From the NCBI GenBank assembly GCA_017354575.1, contig JAFMQP010000022.1, forward strand, positions 1 through 18,859: 18,859 bases of DNA, read 5' to 3'. Numbering within the stretch: position 1 is the stretch's first letter; every line of letters starts with the position of its first letter. The position numbers and the translations under genes were made by a program. The DNA is from Acidothermales bacterium. GTDB taxonomy: Bacteria > Actinomycetota > Actinomycetes > Streptosporangiales > WHST01. This document shows positions 7,270-14,530 of this stretch, piece by piece. Under the pieces are notes generated by a model. The model did no database searches, was not told where the DNA came from, and saw nothing but the letters and a program-made list of their open reading frames with translations.

Positions 7270-7295
7270 TCACACGGTGCGGAAACCGTGTGAGG
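7268..7295. repeat. Adjacent GC-rich hairpin (element A, part 2)
   Basis: Perfect 11-base arms, CCTCACACGGT (7268-7278) and ACCGTGTGAGG (7285-7295), close a six-base loop. The hairpin abuts the preceding palindrome, sharing two bases. It could act as an intrinsic-type terminator without a U tract between psuG and the kinase. Equally, it could be the second module of a repeat, because the same CCT(T)CACACG stem occurs at the centre of the element at 17919-18050. Confidence 0.8.
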
Positions 7296-7348
7296 GCACG
7301 GCTCGTCGTGGGGAGCACGGACGGACGGGCGCTCGGCGGTGTGCGGCC

Positions 7349-8227
7349 GTGACCGAGCCGCGGGTCCTCGGTGTGCTCGGCGACCTGCTCGAGGACGTCG
7401 TCGTGTGGCTCGCCGAGCCCGTCAGGGAGGCGACCGACACAGCCGCGGAACTGCACCGCGCGCGCGGAGGCAGCGGCGCCAACGTCGCGGCGTTCGCGGC
7501 CGGCATCCGGCCGACGCGGTTCATCGGCTGCGTCGGCGCGGACGGCGTCGGGGACTCGTTGGTGGCGGACCTCGCCGGATGTGGCGTCGACGTCCGCGTA
7601 CAACGGCGTGGCACGACGGGCGCGGTGGTCGTGCTCGTCGCCCCTGACGGTGAGCGCACGATGTTCCCCGACCAGGGCGCGTCCGGGCTGCTCGCGCCGG
7701 TCGACGACGCGTGGCTCACCGGGCTCGCGCACCTGCACGTCACGGCGTACTCGTTCCTGCGCGAGCCGGTGGCGACCTCGACGCGCGACGTGTTGCGGCG
7801 GCTGCGCTCGGCCGGCGTGCGGGTGTCGGTGGACGCGTCGTCGGCGGGCGCACTGCGCCGCCACGGCGTCGACCGGTTCGTCGCGCTGCTGACCGAGCTG
7901 TGTCCGGCGTACCTGCTGGCCGACCGCGGCGAGGCCGGGCTGCTCGGTGTGCTCGACGGCATGCGGCTGCCCGGGACCACGGTCGTGGTCAAGGACGGCG
8001 CCCGGCCGACGACGGTGCTCGTGCCCGGCGAGCCGCCGCTGTCCGTCGAGGTGCCGCCGGTCGCCCAGGTGCGCGACATGACCGGCGCCGGCGACGCGTT
8101 CGCCGCCGGCTTCCTCACCGCGCGGCTCGACGGCGCCGACCTGGGCGCGGCGTGCGAGCGCGGCCACGCGCTGGCCGCCCGCGTGCTCGCCCGTCCCGGC
8201 GCCGCCGCCGACCGGGACCGGTCCTGA
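7349..8227 (+). CDS. psuK: PfkB-family kinase, probable pseudouridine kinase
   Basis: This 292-residue ribokinase-fold protein has the N-terminal substrate motif GGSGANVA (residues 40-47) and the C-terminal ATP/anion-hole signature DMTGAGDAFAAGF, with catalytic base D249. PfkB kinases phosphorylate sugars and nucleosides. The position directly after psuG in the same orientation argues for pseudouridine kinase, which makes the PsuG substrate. Sequence alone does not separate this from ribokinase or adenosine kinase-like activity. The start is taken as GTG 7349 (MTEPRVLGVLGDLL), where homology to the fold begins. An in-frame ATG at 7277 would place the hairpin arms inside the gene and add a low-complexity Arg-rich leader, so it is less likely. 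The 157-base palindromic gap means co-transcription with psuG is uncertain. Confidence 0.85.
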   Translation: MTEPRVLGVLGDLLEDVVVWLAEPVREATDTAAELHRARGGSGANVAAFAAGIRPTRFIGCVGADGVGDSLVADLAGCGVDVRVQRRGTTGAVVVLVAPDGERTMFPDQGASGLLAPVDDAWLTGLAHLHVTAYSFLREPVATSTRDVLRRLRSAGVRVSVDASSAGALRRHGVDRFVALLTELCPAYLLADRGEAGLLGVLDGMRLPGTTVVVKDGARPTTVLVPGEPPLSVEVPPVAQVRDMTGAGDAFAAGFLTARLDGADLGAACERGHALAARVLARPGAAADRDRS

Positions 8228-8241
8228 CCGTCCGTCGTGCG

Positions 8242-8263
8242 GATCGTCCGGAAGCGGACCGTC
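8242..8263. promoter_or_regulatory. Putative MarR operator O1 (22-bp imperfect palindrome)
   Basis: GATCGTCCG and CGGACCGTC are separated by GAAG. The second arm matches the complement of the first at seven of nine positions. The site lies just upstream of the -10 (8269-8274) of the MarR gene, where a repressor would block RNA polymerase. The left half plus GAA recurs exactly upstream of the MFS gene. The motif GA[C/T]CGTCCG also occurs as three direct copies at 8226, 8242 and 8257. Confidence 0.5.
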
Positions 8264-8268
8264 CGGGA

Positions 8269-8274
8269 TATGCT
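8269..8274 (+). promoter_or_regulatory. Candidate -10 of the MarR gene (leaderless)
   Basis: TATGCT is a good TANNNT match ending six bases before ATG 8281. No Shine-Dalgarno is present, so the mRNA is probably leaderless. Confidence 0.5.
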
Positions 8275-8280
8275 CGGGCC

Positions 8281-8742
8281 ATGGCCGACCTGCTCTGTCT
8301 GCTCACGCGTGCCTCGCACGTGCTCGCGACGCAGGTCGCCGCTGCCCTCGCCGACCTGGGCGTCTCGCAGCGTGCGTACGGTGTCCTCTCCAACGCCATG
8401 GAAGCCGAGCTCACCCAGATCCGGCTCGCCGAGGTGTGCTCGCTCGACAAGACGACGATGGTGGCGGCCGTCGACGAGCTCGAACGCGCCGGGCTGGCCG
8501 AGCGCAGGGCGTCGAGCACCGACCGCCGCGCGCACGTGGTCGCGGTGACGCCCAAGGGGAGGCGACTGGTGGCGAAGGCGGGTCGCGTCGTCGACCAGCT
8601 GTACGAGGACGTGCTCGGCACACTGCCGGCCCGCGAGCGCACGGCGTTCGTGGACGCGCTCACCCGGCTCAACGAGGAGGGGCTGGCGTCGCCCGCGCCG
8701 TGCAAGCAGGTGCGCCGTCCCCGCGCCGCCAAGGCTTCATAG
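8281..8742 (+). CDS. MarR-family transcriptional regulator
   Basis: This 153-residue winged-helix regulator has the MarR pattern. A dimerising N-terminal helix is followed by a helix-turn-helix (LTQIRLAEVCSLDKTTMVAAVDELERAGL) and a wing (RRASSTDRRAHVVAVTPKGR). MarR proteins are usually dimeric repressors released by small ligands such as phenolics or drugs. The next gene, in the same orientation, is a DHA2 drug-efflux-type transporter, the standard arrangement for local control. The matching palindromes at 8242-8263 and 8762-8783 are the likely operators, predicting repression of both the regulator and the pump. The C-terminal tail (KQVRRPRAAKAS) is basic and may be disordered. The ligand is unknown. 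Confidence 0.9.
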   Translation: MADLLCLLTRASHVLATQVAAALADLGVSQRAYGVLSNAMEAELTQIRLAEVCSLDKTTMVAAVDELERAGLAERRASSTDRRAHVVAVTPKGRRLVAKAGRVVDQLYEDVLGTLPARERTAFVDALTRLNEEGLASPAPCKQVRRPRAAKAS

Positions 8743-8761
8743 GAAAGTTGATCCGATTTCA

Positions 8762-8783
8762 GATCGTCCGGAATAAGACGATC
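8762..8783. promoter_or_regulatory. Putative MarR operator O2 (22-bp imperfect palindrome)
   Basis: GATCGTCCG and AAGACGATC are separated by GAAT. Seven of nine arm positions pair, and the outer seven are perfect. The left 12 bases (GATCGTCCGGAA) are identical to O1, and the total length and spacer are the same. It lies in the 64-base gap before the MFS start, downstream of a TTGATC (8748-8753) that might be a -35. The -10 is unclear. Confidence 0.5.
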
Positions 8784-8806
8784 GTCGCCGGCGGTTGCCG
8801 GTTGTC

Positions 8807-10309
8807 ATGCCATCACATCGATCCACCGCCTCTCCCCGGTCTCGTTGGCTCGCACTGGTGGTGCTGTGCGCGGGGATGCTGATGATCATCCTCGACGGCA
8901 CCATCGTGAACGTGGCGTTGCCCGCGATCCAGACGGATCTCGGCTTCTCGCAGTCGAACCTCGCGTGGGTGATGAACGCCTACCTCATCGCGTTCGGCGG
9001 GCTGCTGCTGCTCGCCGGACGGATGGGCGACCTCGTCGGACGCCGCCGGGTGTTCCTCGCCGGCCTGGTCCTGTTCACGCTCGCGTCCGCGCTGTGCGGG
9101 GTATCGACGAGCGCGGCCATGCTGGTCGGCGCGCGCTTCCTGCAGGGCATCGGCGGCGCGATGGCGTCCGCGGTGATCCTCGGGATGATCGTGACGCTGT
9201 TCCCCGCCGGCCGTGAGCGCACCAAGGCGATCGGCGTCTACAGCTTCGTCGCGTCCGCCGGCGCGTCCATCGGCCTGCTGCTCGGCGGCGTGCTCACCCA
9301 GAGCCTCTCGTGGCACTGGATCTTCTTCGTCAACGTGCCGATCGGGCTCGTCGCGCTGGCGGCGGCGCTCCGGCTGCTCGCGCCCGAACGCGGACTCGGC
9401 CTGCGTGCCGGCGCGGACGTGCTCGGCGCGGTACTCGTGACGACGGCCGTCATGGCCGTGGTCTTCACCATCGTCGGCGCGGCGTCGGCCGGTTGGGCTT
9501 CCGCGCGGACGCTCGGGTCCGGTGCGCTCGCCGTCGCACTGCTGGGCGGCACCGTCGTCCGGCTGCTGAGGGCGCGGAACCCGTTGCTGCCACTGCGCAT
9601 CCTCTCCTCGCGCAACGTCGCGGGCAGCAACCTCGTGCAGATGCTGATGGTCGCCGGGATGCTCGGCATGTTCTTCCTCGGCGCGCTGTACCTGCAGCAG
9701 GTGCTGCACTTCGACGAGGTGGAGACCGGCCTGGCGTTCCTGCCCGTGTCGGTCGGCATCGGCGTGCTGAGCTTCCAGTTCGCCGAGAAGCTGGTCACCC
9801 GGCTCGGGGCGCGGCGGGTGCTGCTCGGCGGGCTGACGCTGCTGCTCGCCGGGCTGTTGCTGCTCCTCCGGGTGCCCGTGGACGGCCGCTACCTGGTCGA
9901 CCTGCTGCCGACGATGGTGCTGTTCGGCATCGGTGCGGGCGCGTCGTTCCCGGCGCTCATGACGCTGCTGATGAGCGGCGCCACCGGGGACGACTCGGGT
10001 ACGGCGTCCGGCCTCGCGAACATGACGCTGCAGGTCGGCGGCGCGATCGGGCTGTCGGTGCTGACGACGTTCTCCGCCGCGCACACCCAGGCGCTGGCCG
10101 CCCGCGGCGTGCCGCCGGCGGCGGCGTCGACCGGAGGCTTCCAGTTCGCGTTCGGGATCGGTGCGGCGTTCGTGCTCGCGGCGCTCGTGCTCGCGGCAGT
10201 GGTGCTGCGGCCCGAACCGGTCACCGACGCCGAGCAGTCCGCGTACGCGGAGGACGAGGAGCCCGCGGTCGGCGCAGCCGCCGGGGTGGACGGCGGGCAC
10301 CGGGGTTAG
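8807..10309 (+). CDS. DHA2-family (14-TM) MFS drug-efflux transporter
   Basis: This 500-residue proton-coupled efflux protein belongs to the EmrB/QacA-type DHA2 family. The diagnostic TM1 motif ILDGTIVNVALPAI (about 28-41) and the cytoplasmic loop motif GRMGDLVGRRR (71-81) are present. Length and hydrophobic pattern fit 14 transmembrane helices, ending in a soluble acidic tail (about 470-500). Substrates of this family are usually toxic hydrophobic compounds or the cell's own metabolites. I prefer ATG 8807; a TTG four codons upstream (8795) is possible. Neither has a good Shine-Dalgarno. The preceding MarR gene and the shared operator-like palindrome suggest induction by the exported compound. 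Confidence 0.9.
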   Translation: MPSHRSTASPRSRWLALVVLCAGMLMIILDGTIVNVALPAIQTDLGFSQSNLAWVMNAYLIAFGGLLLLAGRMGDLVGRRRVFLAGLVLFTLASALCGVSTSAAMLVGARFLQGIGGAMASAVILGMIVTLFPAGRERTKAIGVYSFVASAGASIGLLLGGVLTQSLSWHWIFFVNVPIGLVALAAALRLLAPERGLGLRAGADVLGAVLVTTAVMAVVFTIVGAASAGWASARTLGSGALAVALLGGTVVRLLRARNPLLPLRILSSRNVAGSNLVQMLMVAGMLGMFFLGALYLQQVLHFDEVETGLAFLPVSVGIGVLSFQFAEKLVTRLGARRVLLGGLTLLLAGLLLLLRVPVDGRYLVDLLPTMVLFGIGAGASFPALMTLLMSGATGDDSGTASGLANMTLQVGGAIGLSVLTTFSAAHTQALAARGVPPAAASTGGFQFAFGIGAAFVLAALVLAAVVLRPEPVTDAEQSAYAEDEEPAVGAAAGVDGGHRG

Positions 10310-10312
10310 GCT
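10307..10312 (+). promoter_or_regulatory. Candidate -10 upstream of the DUF3027 gene
   Basis: TAGGCT fits TANNNT and overlaps the stop codon of the MFS gene. It would give a leader of roughly 30 bases before ATG 10348. The evidence is only the hexamer and its position. Confidence 0.3.
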
Positions 10313-10347
10313 GTCTCCCAGTCTCGCGACCCGATCGGACAGCACCC

Positions 10348-11169
10348 ATGTCACCCGCCACCGTTCGCAGCCGTACGCCCGCGCTCGACGCCGCATGCGC
10401 CGGCGCGGTGGAGCTCGCCCGCGAGGCGGCGGTCGCCGCGGCGTCGACGCCGGAGTCCGTGGGCGAGCACGTCGGCGTCCGGCCCGAGGGCGACCGGGTG
10501 GCCACCCACTCCTTCGAGTGCGGCGACCTCGGCTACCGCGGCTGGCGCTGGTCGGTCACCGTCGCGCGCGCGTCCCGTGGCCGCCAGGTGACCGTCTCCG
10601 AGGTCACGCTGCTGCCCGGCGAGGGTGCGATCGTCGCGCCCGCCTGGGTGCCGTGGGACGAGCGGGTGCGTCCCGGCGATCTCGGCCCCGGTGACCTCCT
10701 GCCCACCTCCCCGGACGACGCCAGGCTGCAGCCCGGCTACACCGAGGTCGACGACGCCGAGCTCGACCTCGTCGACTGGTGGGAGCCGGGACTCGGCCGG
10801 GCGCGCGTGCTGTCGCCCGAGGGCCGCGACGACGCCGCCGAGCGGTGGTACGCCGGCGAACACGGCCCCGAGGCACGCATCGCGCGGCAGGCGCCCGCCA
10901 CGTGTGGCACGTGCGGTTTCCTCACCCCCCTCGGCGGCCGGCTGCGCGCGCTGTTCGGCGTGTGCGCGAACGAGATGGTCCCCGACGACGGTACCGTCGT
11001 CAGCCTCGACCACGGCTGCGGCGGGCACTCCGAGGCCTCGGCCGGCCGGGTCGAGCCGCTCGTCGACGTCGTCCCCGCCGTCGACGAGGAGAGCTTCGAC
11101 GTGGTCGAGGTCGAGCGCGAGGAGGCGCGGCCGGAGGAGCCGGCCGACGAGCCTCTCGGCCACAGCTGA
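10348..11169 (+). CDS. DUF3027 family protein
   Basis: This 273-residue soluble protein matches the actinobacterial DUF3027 family as I know it. It has a conserved central block (WVPWDERVRPGDLGPGDLLPT, about 99-119) and a WWEPGLGRARVLSPEGRDDAAERWYAGEHGP segment. A Cys-containing region follows: CGTCGF, then GVCANE and the downstream HGCGGHSE, which could bind a metal such as zinc. The C-terminal 40 residues are acidic and probably disordered. Its biochemical role is unknown. It lies nine bases before the sacsin/Hsp90-like ATPase gene in the same direction, a pairing I recall as common in actinomycetes. The two proteins may therefore function together. ATG 10348 is the natural start after the MFS stop. 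Longer frame extensions run through the MFS gene and are shadows. Confidence 0.85.
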   Translation: MSPATVRSRTPALDAACAGAVELAREAAVAAASTPESVGEHVGVRPEGDRVATHSFECGDLGYRGWRWSVTVARASRGRQVTVSEVTLLPGEGAIVAPAWVPWDERVRPGDLGPGDLLPTSPDDARLQPGYTEVDDAELDLVDWWEPGLGRARVLSPEGRDDAAERWYAGEHGPEARIARQAPATCGTCGFLTPLGGRLRALFGVCANEMVPDDGTVVSLDHGCGGHSEASAGRVEPLVDVVPAVDEESFDVVEVEREEARPEEPADEPLGHS

Positions 11170-11178
11170 CCCGCCGGC

Positions 11179-14100
11179 ATGCATCCGGCCGCTGCCGACC
11201 CGTTCGACACCGCGGGCATCCGCCGTCGGGTGCTGGACGCGTGGACCGCCACGCCGGCACGGTTCCGTGAGGACGCCAACGCCGAGGAGGACTACGCCCT
11301 CGGCGCGTACCGCGACCGGCTGGTCGTCGAGCTGGCGCAGAACGCCGCCGACGCCGCGACCGCCGCCGGCGTCCCCGGCCGGCTGCGGCTGACGCTCACC
11401 GGCAGCGAGCTGCGCGCCGCGAACGTCGGCGCACCCGTCGACGCCGCGGGCGTCGCGTCGCTTTCCAGCCTGCGCGCGTCCGCCAAGCGCGACGGCGTGT
11501 CGGCCGGGCGGTTCGGCGTCGGCTTCGCCGCGGTGCTCGCCGTCTCCGACGAGCCGCGCATCCTGTCCCGCGACGGCGGCGTGCGGTGGTCGCGGGACGA
11601 GACCCGCGCCGCCGTCCGCGAGGTGCCCGCCCTCGCCGACGAGCTGGCCCGCCGCGACGAGCACGTCCCGGTGCTGCGGCTGCCGTTCCAGTACGACGAG
11701 AAGCCGGCGGCCGGCTTCGACACCGAGGTCGTGCTGCCGCTGCGCGACGACACCGCACGCCGGTACGCGCACAAGCTGCTGGCCGACCTCGGCCCCGCGC
11801 TGCTCCTCGGCCTGCCGGGGCTGAACACGGTGCAGATCGCCGTGTCCGGCGTCGTCCGCGAGCTGCGCGGCCGGCGGGAGGGCGAGGACGTCGCCGTGGT
11901 CGACGACGGCGGCAGCGTCACGCGCTGGCGGCTGGCCGCGGCGATCGGCGAGCTGGCGCCCGAGCTGCTCGCCGACCGCCCCGCGGAGGAACGCGGCCGC
12001 ACCGGGTGGTCGGTCACCTGGGCTCTCGCCGTCGACGCCGCCGACCGGCCCCGTGCGCTGCCAGCCGGCGTCCCGCCCGTCCTGCACGCGCCGACGCCGA
12101 GCGACGAGACCGTGGACCTGCCGGCCCTGCTGCTCGCGTCGTTCCCGCTCGACCCTGGGCGCCGGCACATCGCGCCCGGCCCGCTCGCCGACTTCCTGGT
12201 CGAACGGGCCGCGGACGCCTACGCCGACCTGCTCGTCGCGTTGCCGCCGCGGCCCGAGACGCTCGACCTGGTGCCGGGCCCGATGGCCGCCGGCGTCCTC
12301 GACGGTGCGCTGCGCCAGCACGCGCTGCAGGTGATCCGCGGCCGCGCGTTCCTGCCGTCCGCGGAGGGGGACGTACCGCGCCTCATGCCGCGCGACGCCG
12401 TCGCCGTCGACGGCTCGCCCGGGCTGGTCGAGGTGCTCGCGCCGGTGCTGCCCGGGTTGCTGCCGCCCGGCTGGGCGACCCGTACCTCGGCCCTGCGCCG
12501 GCTGGAGGTGCGGCAGTGGGGGCTCGCCGACGTGGTCGACCTGCTCGGCTCGCTCGAGCGGCCGCCGCGGTGGTGGCGGCGGGTGTACGCCGAGCTCGCC
12601 GGCAGCGACCTGGACGCGCTCGGCGCGCTGCCCGTGCCGCTCGCCGACGGCCGCACGGTCCGCGGGCCGCGCGGCGTGCTGCTGCCGACACCGATGACTG
12701 CGCCGCACCCGCAGTCCCGTCCGCGCGAGGTCGACGCCGGCGCGCTCGCGGGCATCGGCGTCCGCGTGGCCGACCCGGACGCGGTGCACCCGCTGCTGCT
12801 CCGGCTCGGCGCGGTGGAGGCGTCCCCGCGTGCGGTGCTGGACGACCCGCACGTGCGCGCGGCCGTCGCGGCGTCGTACGAGGCGGACGACCCGGACGTC
12901 GTCGCGGCGGCGGTGCTGCCCGCCGTGGCCGCCGGCTCGCCCGACCCGGGCGGTGAGCCCTGGCTCGGCTCGCTCGCGCTGCGCGACCGCGACGGTGACG
13001 TGCGCCCGGCCGACGAGCTGCTGATCCCGGACGCACCGCTCGCCCGCGTGGTGTCCGACGACGCACCGTTCGGCATCGTGGCCGACGACCTCGTCCAGCG
13101 GTGGGGCCCGGACGTCCTGGAGCGGGTCGGCGTGCTCGCGACGTTCGGCATGGTGCACGACGAGGACGTCTCGCTCGACGTCGACTCGTGCGACCACGAC
13201 CTCGACGAGGAGGACGCCTGGGTCGACGCCACCAACCTGACGGTGGGGGAGCCGGACGTGCCGCCCGTCGCCGTCGAGCTGGACGCCGTGCGCGACCTCG
13301 ACCTCGTCGCGGACGACCGCTGGCCCGAGGCGTTGCGGCTGCTCGCGTCGCCGCCGCTGCGCGCCGCGGTTGTGGAGCCCACGACGGTGCTCATGCCCGA
13401 CGGACGCCGCGAGCTGGTGCCGTCGTACACGGCGTGGTGGCTGCGCACGCACCCGGTGCTCGGGGGCCGGCTGCCGACCGAGCTGCGGCTCGCCGGGGCC
13501 GACGCCGCGCTGGTGGGGCTGTACGACGAGGTGGCGGCCGACGACACGGCGCTGTACGCGGCGCTCGGCGTGCGCACGAGCCTGGACCGGTTGCTCGCCG
13601 AGCCGGACGGCCCGGCGGAGTTGCTCGACCGGATGGGCGACCCGTACCGTCGCGTCGACGCCGCCAACCTGGCCCGGCTCTACTACGCGCTGTCCGAGGC
13701 CGCCGACCGCGGGGCCGTCGAGCCGCCCGCGCGGCTGCGCGTGGCGCGCGGGCTGAACACGGAGGTCGTCGACGCCGACCACGTCGTCGTCCTCGACGCG
13801 CCGGACCTGCTGCCGCTGCTGGGCGACCGGCCCTGCCTGGCCGTGCGGCACGACCGCGCGCACGAGGTGGCGAGCATGCTCGGCGTCCGGCTCGCCAGCG
13901 ACGTGGTCGTGGGGGAGGTCGAGTCGGACGGCGACCTGGAGCCGGTACCCGACCTCGTGTTCGCCGTGCTCGACTCCGCCGTCACCCGGTACGTCGCCCA
14001 CGACCCGCTCGTCGTCGACGGTCTCGCCGTGCCGTGGCGCGTGGTCGGCGGCCGGCTGCACGCGGCGTCGCTCGCCGGCGTGGCCCGCGGTGTGGCGTGG

Positions 14101-14211
14101 CTGTCGGGGCGGTGGGAGCTGCGGCACCTGCTGGCGGCGCTGCTGGAGGAACCCGCGAACGCGCCCAGCCTGCTCGCCGAGGCGCGCCTGGACGTCGGCC
14201 CCGAGCGCTGA
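11179..14211 (+). CDS. Large sacsin/Hsp90-like GHKL ATPase
   Basis: This 1010-residue protein has an N-terminal Bergerat-fold ATP-binding domain (about 40-180) of the sacsin-like group. The N-box helix is VVELAQNAADAA with E51, N55 and D58. A glycine-rich lid region, SAGRFGVGFAAVLAVSD, covers about 108-124. The segment that is usually Asp-x-Gly in Hsp90 reads RAANVGAPVDAAGV here, an Asn variant I associate with the bacterial sacsin-like subfamily. The remaining 800 residues have no recognised domain; they are Asp/Arg/Leu-rich and no membrane segment is obvious. It is probably an ATP-dependent chaperone-like protein, but clients and function are unknown. It starts nine bases after the DUF3027 stop, likely in one operon, and ends 12 bases from a convergent gene. 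Confidence 0.82.
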   Translation: MHPAAADPFDTAGIRRRVLDAWTATPARFREDANAEEDYALGAYRDRLVVELAQNAADAATAAGVPGRLRLTLTGSELRAANVGAPVDAAGVASLSSLRASAKRDGVSAGRFGVGFAAVLAVSDEPRILSRDGGVRWSRDETRAAVREVPALADELARRDEHVPVLRLPFQYDEKPAAGFDTEVVLPLRDDTARRYAHKLLADLGPALLLGLPGLNTVQIAVSGVVRELRGRREGEDVAVVDDGGSVTRWRLAAAIGELAPELLADRPAEERGRTGWSVTWALAVDAADRPRALPAGVPPVLHAPTPSDETVDLPALLLASFPLDPGRRHIAPGPLADFLVERAADAYADLLVALPPRPETLDLVPGPMAAGVLDGALRQHALQVIRGRAFLPSAEGDVPRLMPRDAVAVDGSPGLVEVLAPVLPGLLPPGWATRTSALRRLEVRQWGLADVVDLLGSLERPPRWWRRVYAELAGSDLDALGALPVPLADGRTVRGPRGVLLPTPMTAPHPQSRPREVDAGALAGIGVRVADPDAVHPLLLRLGAVEASPRAVLDDPHVRAAVAASYEADDPDVVAAAVLPAVAAGSPDPGGEPWLGSLALRDRDGDVRPADELLIPDAPLARVVSDDAPFGIVADDLVQRWGPDVLERVGVLATFGMVHDEDVSLDVDSCDHDLDEEDAWVDATNLTVGEPDVPPVAVELDAVRDLDLVADDRWPEALRLLASPPLRAAVVEPTTVLMPDGRRELVPSYTAWWLRTHPVLGGRLPTELRLAGADAALVGLYDEVAADDTALYAALGVRTSLDRLLAEPDGPAELLDRMGDPYRRVDAANLARLYYALSEAADRGAVEPPARLRVARGLNTEVVDADHVVVLDAPDLLPLLGDRPCLAVRHDRAHEVASMLGVRLASDVVVGEVESDGDLEPVPDLVFAVLDSAVTRYVAHDPLVVDGLAVPWRVVGGRLHAASLAGVARGVAWLSGRWELRHLLAALLEEPANAPSLLAEARLDVGPER

Positions 14212-14223
14212 CCGCGCCGAGGG

Positions 14224-14454
14224 TCAGGAGCGGCGGTACGGGCTGCGGGCGAAGTAGCCGACGCCGATCAGGCCGAGCACCACGCCGGCGACGCAGACCC
14301 ACACCCACCAGCGGTCCTGCGGCTCGAGGTGCCCGCGGAACACGAGCAGCACCACCAGGGCCACCAGCCACAGCATGGTCAGGACGGCCACCGTGAGCAG
14401 GGCGTTGGGCCGCAGTGGCGGCGGACTGGGATGACGCGACCGGGAGTCGGGCAC
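14224..14454 (-). CDS. DUF2530 family small membrane protein
   Basis: This 76-residue protein begins with GTG at 14454 (complement). Two transmembrane helices are clear: LLTVAVLTMLWLVALVVLLVF (about 19-39) and WWVWVCVAGVVLGLIGVGYFA (about 49-69). A short loop (RGHLEPQDR) separates them and a basic tail follows. The pattern matches the actinobacterial DUF2530 family, whose role is unknown. The gene is divergent from the NCS2 permease gene across a 76-base gap. Whether the two are functionally linked is not shown by the sequence. Confidence 0.8.
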   Translation of the reverse strand: MPDSRSRHPSPPPLRPNALLTVAVLTMLWLVALVVLLVFRGHLEPQDRWWVWVCVAGVVLGLIGVGYFARSPYRRS

Positions 14455-14460
14455 GACCGA

Positions 14461-14466
14461 AGACTA
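14461..14466 (-). promoter_or_regulatory. Candidate -10 of the DUF2530 gene (leaderless)
   Basis: On the minus strand TAGTCT lies six bases before GTG 14454, again TANNNT with leaderless spacing and no Shine-Dalgarno. Confidence 0.4.
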
Positions 14467-14530
14467 CCCAGCGGACGACACTCTCGGCCTGACCTGGTGA
14501 CCCGTCGGTCCGGTCTGGCAGTCTTCCCTC

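Noticed and set aside
10351..14127. Antisense ORF of 1258 codons on the minus strand
   Set aside because: It is antisense to the DUF3027 and ATPase genes, is Arg/Gly/His/Gln-rich with no fold or motif, and follows from GC-rich codons lacking stop complements. The sense frames carry recognisable families.
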